DNA from: Anaerohabitans sp964387285
GTDB lineage: Bacteria; Zhuqueibacterota; Zhuqueibacteria; Residuimicrobiales; Residuimicrobiaceae
Direction of reading: 5' to 3'
Length of the DNA: 64,000 nucleotides
Assembly (NCBI GenBank): GCA_964387285.1
Contig: CAYLWO010000012.1
Location: 44,503 to 108,502 of the forward strand
The translations under genes and the position numbers were made by a program. A model generated the notes under the pieces. It saw only the letters and a program-made list of their open reading frames with translations, made no database searches and was not told where the DNA came from. This document shows positions 1 to 8,837 of the stretch, piece by piece. Positions within the stretch are counted from its first letter, which is position 1. The number at the start of each line of letters is the position of its first letter.

Positions 1-1
1 A

Positions 2-1648
2 AAAGGCATCGAACGCGCTCCCCATCGCGGTCTGTTGCGTGCCACCGGTGTAAGAGAAGAGGATTTTGACAAACCGTTTATCGGCGTGTGCAACTCTTAT
101 ACGGACCTTATCCCCGGCCATGTGCACCTGCAGGAAGTTGGCCGCAAGGTCAAGCAGGCCATTCGCGAGGCCGGCGGAGTGCCGTTTGAATTCAACACCA
201 TTGGCGTGGACGACGGCATTGCCATGGGACACATCGGCATGCGCTACAGTCTGCCGTCGCGTGAACTCATTGCTGATGCGGTGGAGACCATGGCCGCCGC
301 ACATTGTCTGGACGGTCTGATCTGCATACCCAACTGTGATAAAATCATACCGGGCATGCTCATGGCCTGTGTGCGTTTGAATATTCCCTCCGTGTTTATT
401 TCCGGCGGCCCCATGGCTGCCGGCCGCAATCGCAAAGGTGAAAAAATTGATCTGATAACCATTTTTGAAGGCGTGGGTGCTCACAGCGCCGGGAAAATGA
501 GCGATGAGGAGTTGTTGGATTTGGAAAGAAACGCTTGTCCATCCTGCGGCAGTTGCGCCGGCATGTTTACCGCCAACAGCATGAATTGCCTCATGGAAGC
601 CCTGGGCATAGCCTTGCCCGGCAACGGCACCATACTGGCAACTGACAATCGTCGTGACCAGCTGATCAAACAAGCCGGCCAATGCATGCTTGAATTGGTG
701 AGAAAAAATGTCCGGCCGCGCGATCTCATCAACGCCGCGAGTTTTCACAACGCTTTGACTTTGGACCTGGCCATGGGGGGTTCCACCAATACGATTTTAC
801 ACTCTCTGGCCATTGCCCATGAAGCCGGCGTCACAATCGATTTGCCGGGCTTGAACAAACTTGCGGACCGCGTACCCTATCTGTGCAAAGTATCGCCGGC
901 GGTTCGTGATGTGCACATTGAAGACGTGGAACACAGCGGCGGCATCTCCGCCATCCTTAATGAGCTGGCGAAAATCCCCGGATTGCTCAACCTGGATCAA
1001 CCCACGGTAACCGGCAAGAGTTTGGGGGAAAACGTAAAAAGCGCCGGCATTCGCGATACAAAGATCATACGCACTGTGGACAATCCCTATTCGGCCACAG
1101 GCGGACTGGTGTTGTTATTCGGCAATCTGGCGCCGGATGGCGCGGTGATTAAAACCGGCGCCGTGGCAGCCAAGATGTGGAAATTTTCCGGTCCGGCGCG
1201 CGTCTTTAACAGCCAGGATGAATGTCTCGCCGCTATCAACAAGTCCATGATTAAAGCCGGCGACGTCGTGGTCCTCCGCTATGAAGGACCCAAAGGCGGA
1301 CCCGGCATGCCCGAAATGCTCGCACCCACTTCAGCCATCATGGGCATGGGGTTGGGCGACAGCGTAGCCCTGATTACCGACGGTCGTTTTTCCGGCGGCA
1401 CGCGCGGGGCGTGCATCGGACATGTCAGCCCGGAAGCGGCAGCCCGCGGTCCTATTGCCGCGCTGCACGACGGCGACATCATTGACATCGATCTGCATCA
1501 GCGCACTCTGAATGTGCGCCTGGATGATAAGCAGTTGCAGCAGCGGCTGCAACAACTGCCGGAGTTTGAACCTAAAATCAAAACCGGCTGGTTGGCGCGC
1601 TACATCCGTCATGTGACCTCGGCCAATACCGGTGCGGTGTTGGAATAG
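2..1648 (+). CDS. ilvD: Dihydroxy-acid dehydratase (5' end cut by window)
   Basis: This enzyme dehydrates 2,3-dihydroxy-3-methylbutanoate or -pentanoate to the 2-keto acids, the penultimate step of valine and isoleucine synthesis in the cytoplasm. The reading frame is open to the window edge and reads KGIERAPHRGLLRATG, the usual IlvD N-terminus, so only about a dozen residues are missing; the first start-like codon (TTG at 35) is internal. Fe-S cluster cysteines are visible in CIPNCDK and in ACPSCGSCAGMFTANSMN. The C-terminal GLGDSVALITDGRFSGGTRG and GHVSPEAAARGP motifs are intact. About 548 residues are present against a usual 555-570. leuC and leuD follow on the same strand, but about 1 kb away, so close co-transcription is not obvious. 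Family assignment is secure. Confidence 0.97.
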   Translation, partial: KGIERAPHRGLLRATGVREEDFDKPFIGVCNSYTDLIPGHVHLQEVGRKVKQAIREAGGVPFEFNTIGVDDGIAMGHIGMRYSLPSRELIADAVETMAAAHCLDGLICIPNCDKIIPGMLMACVRLNIPSVFISGGPMAAGRNRKGEKIDLITIFEGVGAHSAGKMSDEELLDLERNACPSCGSCAGMFTANSMNCLMEALGIALPGNGTILATDNRRDQLIKQAGQCMLELVRKNVRPRDLINAASFHNALTLDLAMGGSTNTILHSLAIAHEAGVTIDLPGLNKLADRVPYLCKVSPAVRDVHIEDVEHSGGISAILNELAKIPGLLNLDQPTVTGKSLGENVKSAGIRDTKIIRTVDNPYSATGGLVLLFGNLAPDGAVIKTGAVAAKMWKFSGPARVFNSQDECLAAINKSMIKAGDVVVLRYEGPKGGPGMPEMLAPTSAIMGMGLGDSVALITDGRFSGGTRGACIGHVSPEAAARGPIAALHDGDIIDIDLHQRTLNVRLDDKQLQQRLQQLPEFEPKIKTGWLARYIRHVTSANTGAVLE

Positions 1649-2667
1649 TGCTTTATTAATGCTGTCATGCTGCGTACCATGATTACATCAATAACACATA
1701 GACCGTGTCATTGCGAACGTAGCCGCAGTAGCCGGCAAAGGGGATGGTCTACGCTGGAGTGAAGCAATCCCCTGGTACACAAAAATGTCACAAGAAGGCG
1801 CAGAATGTAAGAAGTATAGAATTATTCAAAGACGCTGAAGCATTTAACGACGAACAAGACTCGTGAAAGATCGTAATTCCGTGCATTGATAGATTCTTCG
1901 GCTTGCCAAAAACAATCGATGGCCGAAGCGAAAAAATTTTTCGGCAAGCCTCAGAATGACAAGATTGTAACTTCTTATTGCGCATGAATAAGAAAAATTG
2001 TTTTGCTCTACCTGGTATCCGTTACCCCTGTCATGCTGAGGCGCAGGATGCACAAAACCGTGGGTACACGAATGAATATAAAAGCGCTGAAGCATCTATC
2101 AACGAAAAAAACTGAGATAACAAGCAGCTCTTGAGCGTCGCTAGAACCTTCGGCCGCCACAAAATGGCGATCTGCGAACGATCATGTGTTTAAAAAACTA
2201 TACTTTAAAATGGTCTCATTCTGAAATAATTTGAGTCATGATATTACAATTATCGTACAACGGACTGTAGCTCAATCATTCTTTCGAGTAAGATATTTGT
2301 TTTTTTCAATATTTCCATTAATAATTTTTAATCCTGACAATAATCGAGAGATATCACCTTTACTTGGGTTATTATTTCTATGCAAGCATCTTTTTTTGTA
2401 CTCATTATAATCAAAATTGCATGTAATGAGGTTACTACAAGTTTCCTTGGAAATATCTACATATCGTTTAATAAATGTATAATCTGAATCCTTATCATGT
2501 AGCAATTTGAATTTACAAAAAATTGCTTTTAATGTCAGTAAATAATAGTATCACGCAAGACTTTTCATTGCATTTTTTGATTATTATCAACAAATTATTC
2601 TCAACGGTAAACTATTGTAATATTTCATTTAAAAATTTCATTTATTTTATTTAAGCAAGGATTATCA
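1649..2667. other. Intergenic region with repeats and an AT-rich island
   Basis: This gap of about 1 kb holds no convincing gene. The first half carries repeat material: a copy of a 120-bp repeat at 1677-1797, and two related stretches (about 1829-1975 and 2029-2115) sharing the words gctgaagcat and tcatgctgag-type ends. From about 2190 to 2660 base composition falls sharply, to an AT-rich tract unlike the flanking genes. A 77-codon minus-strand frame with a TTG start (2272-2505) lies in it. It has no clear ribosome site and no family I recognise, and could be a remnant of transferred DNA. The end of the tract presumably holds the leuC promoter, but I see no strong -35/-10 pair. Confidence 0.6.
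1677..1797 (+). repeat. 120-bp interspersed repeat, copy 1
   Basis: This stretch aligns end to end with 5018-5137. Both begin CCATGATTAC, share ACCGTGTCATTGCGAACG and GCAATCCCCT, and end in a similar aaaatgt...aag tail. The core GTCATTGCGAACG...GCAATCCCC resembles a dispersed repeat seen in many bacterial genomes. No coding capacity is apparent. Confidence 0.75.
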
Positions 2668-4056
2668 ATGAAAAATTTATTTGAAAAAATCTGGCAACAG
2701 CATATCGTGCATCAGGAGCCTGACGGCCCGGCCATGCTGTATATTGACTTTCAGCTGGTGCACGAGGTCACTTCGCCGCAGGCGTTTCAGGGCTTGCGTG
2801 AGAAAGGGCTGCAGGTGCGGCGTCCGCAACAAACCCTGGCCACCATCGATCATTCGATTCCGACAACGGATCCGCGTCTGCCCATGGCCGATGCGCAATG
2901 CGCTGCGCAAATCGCACAGCTGGAAAAAAACTGTACCGAGTTCGGCGTGCCGATTCACGCTGATCGGCGCGGCGTGGTGCACGTCATCGGCCCGGAACTG
3001 GGACTGACCCAGCCGGGAATGACTATTGTATGCGGCGACAGTCATACCGCCACGCACGGCGCCTTTGCTGCGCTGGCTTTTGGCATCGGCACCAGCGAAG
3101 TGGAGCATGTATTGGCCACGCAAACATTGCTGCAGAACAAACCCAAGACCATGCTGGTGGATATTAGCGGTAAACTGAACAAAGGCGTATCAGCCAAAGA
3201 CATCATTCTGGCCCTGATCGGCCGCATCGGCGTCGGCGGCGGCGCCGGATTTGTGCTGGAATATGCCGGCGACACCATTCGCGGACTGGATATGGAAAGC
3301 CGCATGACCATCTGCAACATGAGCATCGAGGCTGGCGCCCGCGCCGGCATGATCGGTCCGGATGAGATAACCTTTCAATATCTTGCAGACAAGCCCCTGG
3401 CGCCAAAAGCAAAAAAATGGGATGAAGCAGTGCAACAATGGCGCAGCCTGGCCAGCGACGACGGCGCCAAATATGATCGCGCAACGCGCCTCAACGCCGA
3501 AAGACTTTCACCCATGATCACCTTTGGCATCAATCCGGGCATGGTCATGGCCATCGACGAAGTGATCCCTGACCCGACGACTGTTGCAGATAGCGATGAA
3601 CGTGCCAGTCTGGAAAAAGCGCTTCGTTATATGGGCCTGCAACCAAAGCAAAAACTGTTGGGACAAAAAATCGACGTGGTGTTTATCGGCAGCTGCACCA
3701 ACGGTCGCATTTCGGATTTACGCGCCGCTGCTCAGGTCATGAACGGCCGCAAGGTGGCGCAGCATACGCGCACGTTGGTGGTGCCGGGCTCGCCGGCCGT
3801 CAAACGCCAGGCAGAGGCAGAAGGACTGGATCGTATCTTTAAACAGGCCGGCGCCGAGTGGCGCGAAGCAGGATGCAGCATGTGCATTGCCATGAACGGC
3901 GACCAGTTGCAGCCCGGTGAATATTGCGTCAGCACCAGCAACCGGAATTTTGAGGGACGCCAGGGCAAAGGCGGCCGAACGCTGCTGGCCAGTCCGCTGA
4001 CAGCCGCAGCCGCTGCAGTGACCGGCGTGGTAACGGATGTGCGTACACTGCTCTAG
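2668..4056 (+). CDS. leuC: 3-isopropylmalate dehydratase large subunit
   Basis: LeuC with LeuD isomerises 2-isopropylmalate to 3-isopropylmalate in leucine synthesis; it belongs to the aconitase family and binds a 4Fe-4S cluster. The 462-residue product shows the aconitase signatures VCGDSHTATHGAFAALAFGI, FIGSCTNGRISDLRAAA (first cluster cysteine) and AGCSMCIAMNGD (the other two cysteines), followed by STSNRNFEGRQG. Length matches bacterial LeuC (about 465). The ATG at 2668 is preceded by an AAGGA box at about 2657. leuD starts 162 bp downstream on the same strand. Assignment is secure; the related homoaconitase/citraconate family is a remote alternative that the neighbours make unlikely. Confidence 0.97.
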   Translation: MKNLFEKIWQQHIVHQEPDGPAMLYIDFQLVHEVTSPQAFQGLREKGLQVRRPQQTLATIDHSIPTTDPRLPMADAQCAAQIAQLEKNCTEFGVPIHADRRGVVHVIGPELGLTQPGMTIVCGDSHTATHGAFAALAFGIGTSEVEHVLATQTLLQNKPKTMLVDISGKLNKGVSAKDIILALIGRIGVGGGAGFVLEYAGDTIRGLDMESRMTICNMSIEAGARAGMIGPDEITFQYLADKPLAPKAKKWDEAVQQWRSLASDDGAKYDRATRLNAERLSPMITFGINPGMVMAIDEVIPDPTTVADSDERASLEKALRYMGLQPKQKLLGQKIDVVFIGSCTNGRISDLRAAAQVMNGRKVAQHTRTLVVPGSPAVKRQAEAEGLDRIFKQAGAEWREAGCSMCIAMNGDQLQPGEYCVSTSNRNFEGRQGKGGRTLLASPLTAAAAAVTGVVTDVRTLL

Positions 4057-4218
4057 CCGGTTATGCTATAAACACACGAGCCCTCCAGGTTCAAGAATGT
4101 GCTTCAGAGGCGCAGCCGATATAACTATTTCAGCCGCACAAATTTTAAGCAATGTTTTCGACCCCAGCGGGGTCGAATAAAAAATTTTATAAAACGTCGA
4201 ATTTTCGGGAGACTACCG

Positions 4219-4815
4219 ATGCAACCTTTTACATTATTAACCAGCTCTTTCATCGTATTGCCGATCAACGATATCGACACCGACCAGATCATGCCGGCTC
4301 GCTTTCTTAAAATAACGGATAAAAAAGGTCTGGGCGAAAAACTATTTTGCGACTGGCGTTATGACGAGCAGGGCCGCGCCAAAACGGATTTCATTCTCAA
4401 TCAACCGCAAGCCAAACAGGCCCGCATCCTCGTGGCCGGCGACAATTTCGGTTGTGGCTCCAGCCGCGAACATGCGCCCTGGGGCTTGGCGGATTTCGGT
4501 TTCCGCGCCATTATCAGCACCAGCTTTGCCGATATTTTTCGCAACAACTGCCTTAAAAACGGCCTGTTGCCGGTGGTAGTCGACGGGCCGGTCCTGCAGC
4601 AACTTTTTAAAGCAACGCCGGATAGCACTTTGACCATCGATCTGCCAAATCAACAACTGACCTTGCCTGACAACGCAACCACGACCTTTCCGATCGATGC
4701 GTTCAACAAAACCTGTTTATTGGCAGGCATCGACACACTTGGATATTTGCTCAAGCATGAACCGTATATCACCGATTATGAAAAAAGCAATCCGGCACGG
4801 GTCTGCACATATTGA
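4219..4815 (+). CDS. leuD: 3-isopropylmalate dehydratase small subunit
   Basis: This is the swivelling-domain partner of LeuC. The 198-residue product starts MQPFTLLTSS and carries NDIDTDQIMPARFL and DNFGCGSSREHAPWGLADFG, the substrate-binding loop of LeuD, followed by STSFADIFRNNCLKNGLLP. The frame is open upstream to 4099, but the ATG at 4219 has a GGGAGA ribosome site at 4208-4213 and gives the normal family length of about 200. The upstream 40 codons look non-coding. Same strand and order as leuC. A large hairpin element (4865-4955) follows the gene and could act in termination or be a mobile palindrome. Confidence 0.96.
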   Translation: MQPFTLLTSSFIVLPINDIDTDQIMPARFLKITDKKGLGEKLFCDWRYDEQGRAKTDFILNQPQAKQARILVAGDNFGCGSSREHAPWGLADFGFRAIISTSFADIFRNNCLKNGLLPVVVDGPVLQQLFKATPDSTLTIDLPNQQLTLPDNATTTFPIDAFNKTCLLAGIDTLGYLLKHEPYITDYEKSNPARVCTY

Positions 4816-4864
4816 ATTAGATTTTGAGTAGGCTAAAGTTTAATTTTTGCATAAATCGGTTAAA

Positions 4865-4955
4865 AAATGCCGGACACCTTGAGAGACTGTTGCAGAAGGC
4901 AGAACAACCCCGGGGTCTGGGGTTTTGCGACAGTCTATGAAGGTGTCCGACATTT
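4865..4955. repeat. 91-bp imperfect palindrome (hairpin element)
   Basis: The outer arms AAATGCCGGACACCTT (4865-4880) and AAGGTGTCCGACATTT (4940-4955) are inverted repeats with one mismatch. The next segments (gagactgttgc / gcgacagtct) also pair, and an inner AACCCC...GGGGTT stem closes the structure. A single RNA or DNA hairpin spanning the whole element is therefore possible. It lies between leuD and an unrelated gene, has no poly-T tail and no coding capacity, and looks like a small non-autonomous palindromic element rather than a simple terminator. Confidence 0.7.
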
Positions 4956-5017
4956 GGTTCCGGCTTGACAGCTGCGCGACAATCTCGGAGAATACTGAGG
5001 GAATTACAGCCTAGATG

Positions 5018-5137
5018 CCATGATTACCCCATTAACATAAACACCGTGTCATTGCGAACGCAGGAACAGTCACCGACAAAGAGGATTGTCTGCGCCGGAG
5101 TGCTGCAATCCCCTAGTATGATAAAATGTTATTGGAA
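5018..5137 (+). repeat. 120-bp interspersed repeat, copy 2
   Basis: Second copy of the repeat at 1677-1797, in the same orientation, with scattered substitutions and the same CCATGATTAC start and GCAATCCCCT core. The two copies bracket the leuC-leuD segment (about 3.3 kb apart). Confidence 0.75.
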
Positions 5138-5243
5138 GCATGACAACTTGCCGGTTTCGTTGCTAAACAGGACTCATAGGGAAGGAATGAAAAATCATGT
5201 TAATCCTGAATAAACAGATATAGTATTTTATTCTATTCTTAAA

Positions 5244-5531
5244 ATGAAAATCCTCGCACTTGAAAAAGAAAATCCCAATGCCACAGCCGCTGATTTTCAG
5301 CCGCTGTTGCGAGACGAGGCTGCTGTTGTCTGGCAGCTGTATCAGGAAGGCATCATTCGTGAAATATATTTCCGTCAGGATATACATTGTGCGGTTGTCA
5401 TTCTCGAATGTCCTGATGCGAATACCGCGCGGCAGTGCTTACAGCAGCTTCCGCTGGTGCAAGCCGGTTTAATCGAATTCGAAATTATCCCCCTGTCTGC
5501 CTACCCCGGATTCAGCCGCTTGTTTGTCTGA
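5244..5531 (+). CDS. Muconolactone isomerase-like small protein
   Basis: The 95-residue product begins MKILALEKENPNATAADF and contains LYQEGIIREIYFRQD and ending IIPLSAYPGFSRLF. This matches the family of muconolactone delta-isomerase-like proteins with a dimeric alpha/beta-barrel (ferredoxin-like) fold, found in many bacteria without an aromatic-degradation context. No catechol pathway genes are nearby, so catalytic isomerase activity is not implied; a stress- or small-molecule-binding role is possible. The ATG at 5244 lacks a clear ribosome site and has an AT-rich leader. It is monocistronic, flanked by repeat elements on both sides. Confidence 0.75.
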   Translation: MKILALEKENPNATAADFQPLLRDEAAVVWQLYQEGIIREIYFRQDIHCAVVILECPDANTARQCLQQLPLVQAGLIEFEIIPLSAYPGFSRLFV

Positions 5532-5659
5532 CCCTATTCACAATTACACTGCATTTTTAAACGTTGCATCACCCTCTTTCCGGCTCATCAGCGGAAAAAT
5601 TGCATATAAAAATATCCATTGCCATTTTGGTTTTCAGAGCGTAAATTTTTATATAAATC

Positions 5660-5741
5660 CTGAATTGAGCGATTGTCCTAACCTTGCGAAGGTTCCCAAC
5701 CTTCGCAAGGTTGCTTCTTAAGCACCAATCGCTCAATTTTG
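5660..5741. repeat. AACCTTGCGAAGGTT palindromic repeat, copy A (full)
   Basis: This is the most complete copy of a family. Outer arms TGAATTGAGCGATTG and CAATCGCTCAATTTT are inverted. Between them lie two facing palindromes, AACCTTGCGAAGGTT (5680-5694) and AACCTTCGCAAGGTT (5698-5712). The whole could fold as a long hairpin. Related copies are at 15701-15765, 35444-35476, 35610-35668, 58133-58209, and a partial one at 37034-37050. Confidence 0.85.
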
Positions 5742-5775
5742 GTAAATATAAAATCAAAAAAGTTCGGGGAGAATC

Positions 5776-6294
5776 ATGAGGTTATTCTCAATTTTCGCCA
5801 TTTTTATTCTGTTGTTTTCCTGCCGTCAGCAATCCATTGAAAACGATTATCTGATTCGGGTCGTTCAAGGTGCGAATGACGAATTCGACGCACCAGCCGG
5901 CTATGTGAATGTGCATGGCGACACGGTTATCCACATCGGCAAATACCTCCATTGTTATACAGATACTCTGAAGCACTTGGCCGTTGTTATGAAAAAAGAC
6001 GGCGATCTCATTGCTATTGATAAAAATGATCGTGAATTGTTTCAGGTCTTTCGCTATGATAACGGTCCGGACTATATGGCCGAAGGACTGTTTCGCATAA
6101 TGAAGGACGGTAAAATCGGCTATGCCGACAGTCAGGGCCATATTATCATCAAACCGCAATTTGGCTGTGCCTATCCGTTTGAAAACGGCCGGGCACGCGT
6201 TTCCCTGAACTGCAAATCCGTCACCATAGATGAACACAGTGAGTGGCAAAGCAGCGAATGGTTTTATATTGACAAACATGGGGAAAAATTATAG
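5776..6294 (+). CDS. WG-repeat lipoprotein
   Basis: The 172-residue product starts with a lipoprotein signal peptide whose lipobox is LFSC (about residues 13-16). The rest is beta-rich, with at least one clear WG-type repeat (DGKIGYADSQGHIIIKPQF, about residues 111-129) and a partial one at the C-terminus (WFYIDKHGEKL). WG repeats form propeller-like or solenoid surface modules of unknown binding specificity. A GGGGAGA ribosome site precedes the ATG. The GH20 gene begins 42 bp downstream on the same strand, so the two may be co-transcribed and the lipoprotein may sit with the hexosaminidase in the envelope. Specific function is unknown. Confidence 0.75.
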   Translation: MRLFSIFAIFILLFSCRQQSIENDYLIRVVQGANDEFDAPAGYVNVHGDTVIHIGKYLHCYTDTLKHLAVVMKKDGDLIAIDKNDRELFQVFRYDNGPDYMAEGLFRIMKDGKIGYADSQGHIIIKPQFGCAYPFENGRARVSLNCKSVTIDEHSEWQSSEWFYIDKHGEKL

Positions 6295-6336
6295 AGATTA
6301 CACGAACCAGCGAAGGTTCAAACAAAAGAGGAAAAC

Positions 6337-8667
6337 GTGAAAAACATTTTCGGCGTAATTGTATTGGGTGCTGCTCTCTCCCGCTCTGCTGCGTTAAAAT
6401 CAGATCCATTCGCAGCGCCGGCCTGTATTCCTAGACCCATGGAGATGAAGTTACAAACGAGCTCGTTCATAGTAGACCAACAATGTATCTTAAGCGTCAA
6501 TTCTTCCAAACCTGAATTAGCCGCACTGGCCGATTATTGGCAGCAATGGCTGTCAAATACCTGCAGCATAAAGCTGACGATAGTGGATGAAGCCACAACA
6601 ACAAAGCATAAATCCATAGCTCTAACTCTTATAAACGGCGCAAACGGTTCGAACCAGGAAGCCTATCAACTATCCATCAAACCTGATCAGGTCATCTTGC
6701 AGGCAGCCACAACCGCCGGCCTGTTTTATGGTCTGCAGACCCTGAAACAACTCACCGGAACGCAACAGCAAAAATTGAGCTGGCCCTGTTTAGAGATCGT
6801 GGATCAACCGCGCTATGCCTGGCGCGGCATGATGCTCGATTGTTCGCGCCATTTCTTCCCCAAAGAATTTATCAAAAAATTCATCGATTATCTGGCCATG
6901 TTTAAATTCAACCGGTTCCATTGGCACCTGACCGATGATCAGGGATGGCGCATCGAAATAAAAAAATATCCCAACCTGACCGACGTCGGCGCGTGGCGCG
7001 TGGATCGTGAACAGCATCATTGGAACAATCGCCAACCCCAACAACCGGGAGAAAAAGCGACGTATGGAGGATTTTATTCACAACAGGACATCCGTGAAAT
7101 CGTCGCTTATGCGCAGAGCCGTCATATTACCATTGTACCGGAAATCGAAATGCCCGCACATGCCGTGGCCGCACTGGCCAGTTATCCGCAATATTCCTGC
7201 AGCGGCGGTCCCTTTACTGTATTGCCCGGCAGTTACTGGCCCATCAGCAATATCTTTTGCGCCGGCAATGATTCGACTTTTGAATTTATACAAAACATTC
7301 TCTCAGAAGTTATAGAGTTATTTCCAGGCGAGTACATTCATATCGGGGGGGACGAAGCGGATAAAGCGCAATGGAAGATCTGCAGCAAGTGTCAGGAACG
7401 CATTCGTCAGGAAAAATTAAAGGACGAAGCGGAACTGCAGAGTTATTTCATCAAACGCATCGAGAAATTTTTGGCAGCTAAAAATCGCCGCCTAATCGGT
7501 TGGGATGAAATTCTCGAAGGCGGTCTGGCGCCGCAGGCCACGGTCATGTCCTGGCGCGGTTTCGAAGGCGGCATAGCAGCCGCGCAGTCCGGACATGACG
7601 TGGTCATGTCGCCCACCTCCTATTGTTATTTTGACTATTACCAGGGGCGTCCGGACCTGGAACCTTTGGCTATCGGCGGATTTCTACCGGTGGAAAAAGT
7701 ATACAGTTTTGAACCTACCCCTGATACTCTGAACAGTGAACGGGCACGCCACATCCTTGGCGCACAAGCCAATTTGTGGACCGAGTTTGTGCCGCATCCG
7801 GATCACGCCGAATATATGCTTTTTCCACGCATGCTGGCGCTTTCTGAAGTGGTCTGGTCGCCAAAAAACCTGCGTAATTGGAATGATTTTGCACAACGCT
7901 TGTTGGTCAATCTCGATATTTTACAGAATCAGGGAATCCGTTTCAGTGAAAGCATTTTCCAGGTTGTGCCGAAATTGCAGGCTGATCGCAAGCATAAAAA
8001 CCTTTTACTCTCCCTGCACAGTCTGTCCCCGGCAGGCGAAATCCATTATACTTTAGACGGTACCGCTCCAACAACGAATTCGCTAAAGTATGGCAAACCC
8101 GTTACTCTGAAAGGCACGGTCTCGTTACAGGCCGCACTATTTCGCGATGGTTGTATGATGGCCAAACCGTATTCGTTCGCCATTATGAGTCACAAAGCTG
8201 CCGGCAAAAAAGTGGTTCTCACTCATCCCTACAGTGACCGCTATCCGGCCTCGGGCGCCGGCGCGTTGGTCGACGGTTTGCGCGGTTCTTTCAGTCATAC
8301 GGATTCACTGTGGCAGGGTTATCATCAGGATGATCTGGAAGCGGTCATCGACCTGGCGAAAAAGCAAACGCTCTCCTCAGTCAGCATTCGCTGTCTGGCC
8401 AATAATCCCTCCTGGATCTTTTTACCGCAATATGTGCGCTTTAGTTTTTCAAATGACGGAATTACTTTCAACAACGAATGCGAGGTTGAAAGCGCCTTGG
8501 TAAAACAGAACGGTGAGATTGAAATCAGAGAGTATACCAAAAAATTTGCCGACCAGCGCGCGCGCTATATCAAGGTCTATGCGAAAAACGTCGGCGTTTG
8601 TCCGCCGGGTCATCCCGGCGCCGGCGGTCGGGCGTGGTTGTTTGTGGATGAGATTGTGGTGGAGTGA
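6337..8667 (+). CDS. GH20 beta-N-acetylhexosaminidase, exported
   Basis: This enzyme removes terminal beta-linked GlcNAc or GalNAc from glycans by substrate-assisted catalysis. The 776-residue protein has a short N-terminal signal-like segment, a GH20b alpha/beta domain (about 30-160) and a GH20 TIM barrel (about 165-500) with GMMLDCSRHFFP, FNRFHWHLTDDQGWRIEI and the catalytic pair D339-E340 in HIGGDEADK. A C-terminal chitobiase-type beta domain (IHYTLDGTAPTT, about 570) and a discoidin/F5-8-like segment (about 640-776) follow. The GTG start at 6337 has AGAGGA at 6327-6332. It probably feeds amino sugars to catabolic genes elsewhere in the window; the substrate is not predictable. Confidence 0.93.
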   Translation: MKNIFGVIVLGAALSRSAALKSDPFAAPACIPRPMEMKLQTSSFIVDQQCILSVNSSKPELAALADYWQQWLSNTCSIKLTIVDEATTTKHKSIALTLINGANGSNQEAYQLSIKPDQVILQAATTAGLFYGLQTLKQLTGTQQQKLSWPCLEIVDQPRYAWRGMMLDCSRHFFPKEFIKKFIDYLAMFKFNRFHWHLTDDQGWRIEIKKYPNLTDVGAWRVDREQHHWNNRQPQQPGEKATYGGFYSQQDIREIVAYAQSRHITIVPEIEMPAHAVAALASYPQYSCSGGPFTVLPGSYWPISNIFCAGNDSTFEFIQNILSEVIELFPGEYIHIGGDEADKAQWKICSKCQERIRQEKLKDEAELQSYFIKRIEKFLAAKNRRLIGWDEILEGGLAPQATVMSWRGFEGGIAAAQSGHDVVMSPTSYCYFDYYQGRPDLEPLAIGGFLPVEKVYSFEPTPDTLNSERARHILGAQANLWTEFVPHPDHAEYMLFPRMLALSEVVWSPKNLRNWNDFAQRLLVNLDILQNQGIRFSESIFQVVPKLQADRKHKNLLLSLHSLSPAGEIHYTLDGTAPTTNSLKYGKPVTLKGTVSLQAALFRDGCMMAKPYSFAIMSHKAAGKKVVLTHPYSDRYPASGAGALVDGLRGSFSHTDSLWQGYHQDDLEAVIDLAKKQTLSSVSIRCLANNPSWIFLPQYVRFSFSNDGITFNNECEVESALVKQNGEIEIREYTKKFADQRARYIKVYAKNVGVCPPGHPGAGGRAWLFVDEIVVE

Positions 8668-8689
8668 CTAGGTGCATATCAGGCGATTA

Positions 8690-8775
8690 CTAGGTGAAAT
8701 TTTAGTTACTCGGCGACTCTGCGTTGATTGGCGTTTAAAATTAAACGCTGAGGTCGCAAAGGATCGCAGATTTGT
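8690..8775. repeat. Palindromic CTCTGCG/CGCAGA-type repeat
   Basis: An inverted arrangement: ctctgcgtt...aacgctgaggtcgcaaaggatcgcagat around the palindrome CGTTTAAAATTAAACG. Words of the same flavour (CTCTGCGTTCACCGCG) recur near 24610-24640, suggesting a degenerate dispersed repeat. No gene is present here. Confidence 0.45.
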
Positions 8776-8837
8776 TTGTGTATTGCGTACAGTCAATCCC
8801 TAGGGGACAAATGTTTTTACCGGCATGCGCTCTAGAG

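Noticed and set aside
4099..4218. Upstream extension of leuD
   Set aside because: The extra 40 residues have no family match and the ATG at 4219 has a proper ribosome site and family length.
4965..5213. 82-codon frame after the hairpin element
   Set aside because: It runs through the 120-bp repeat and has no protein-like features.
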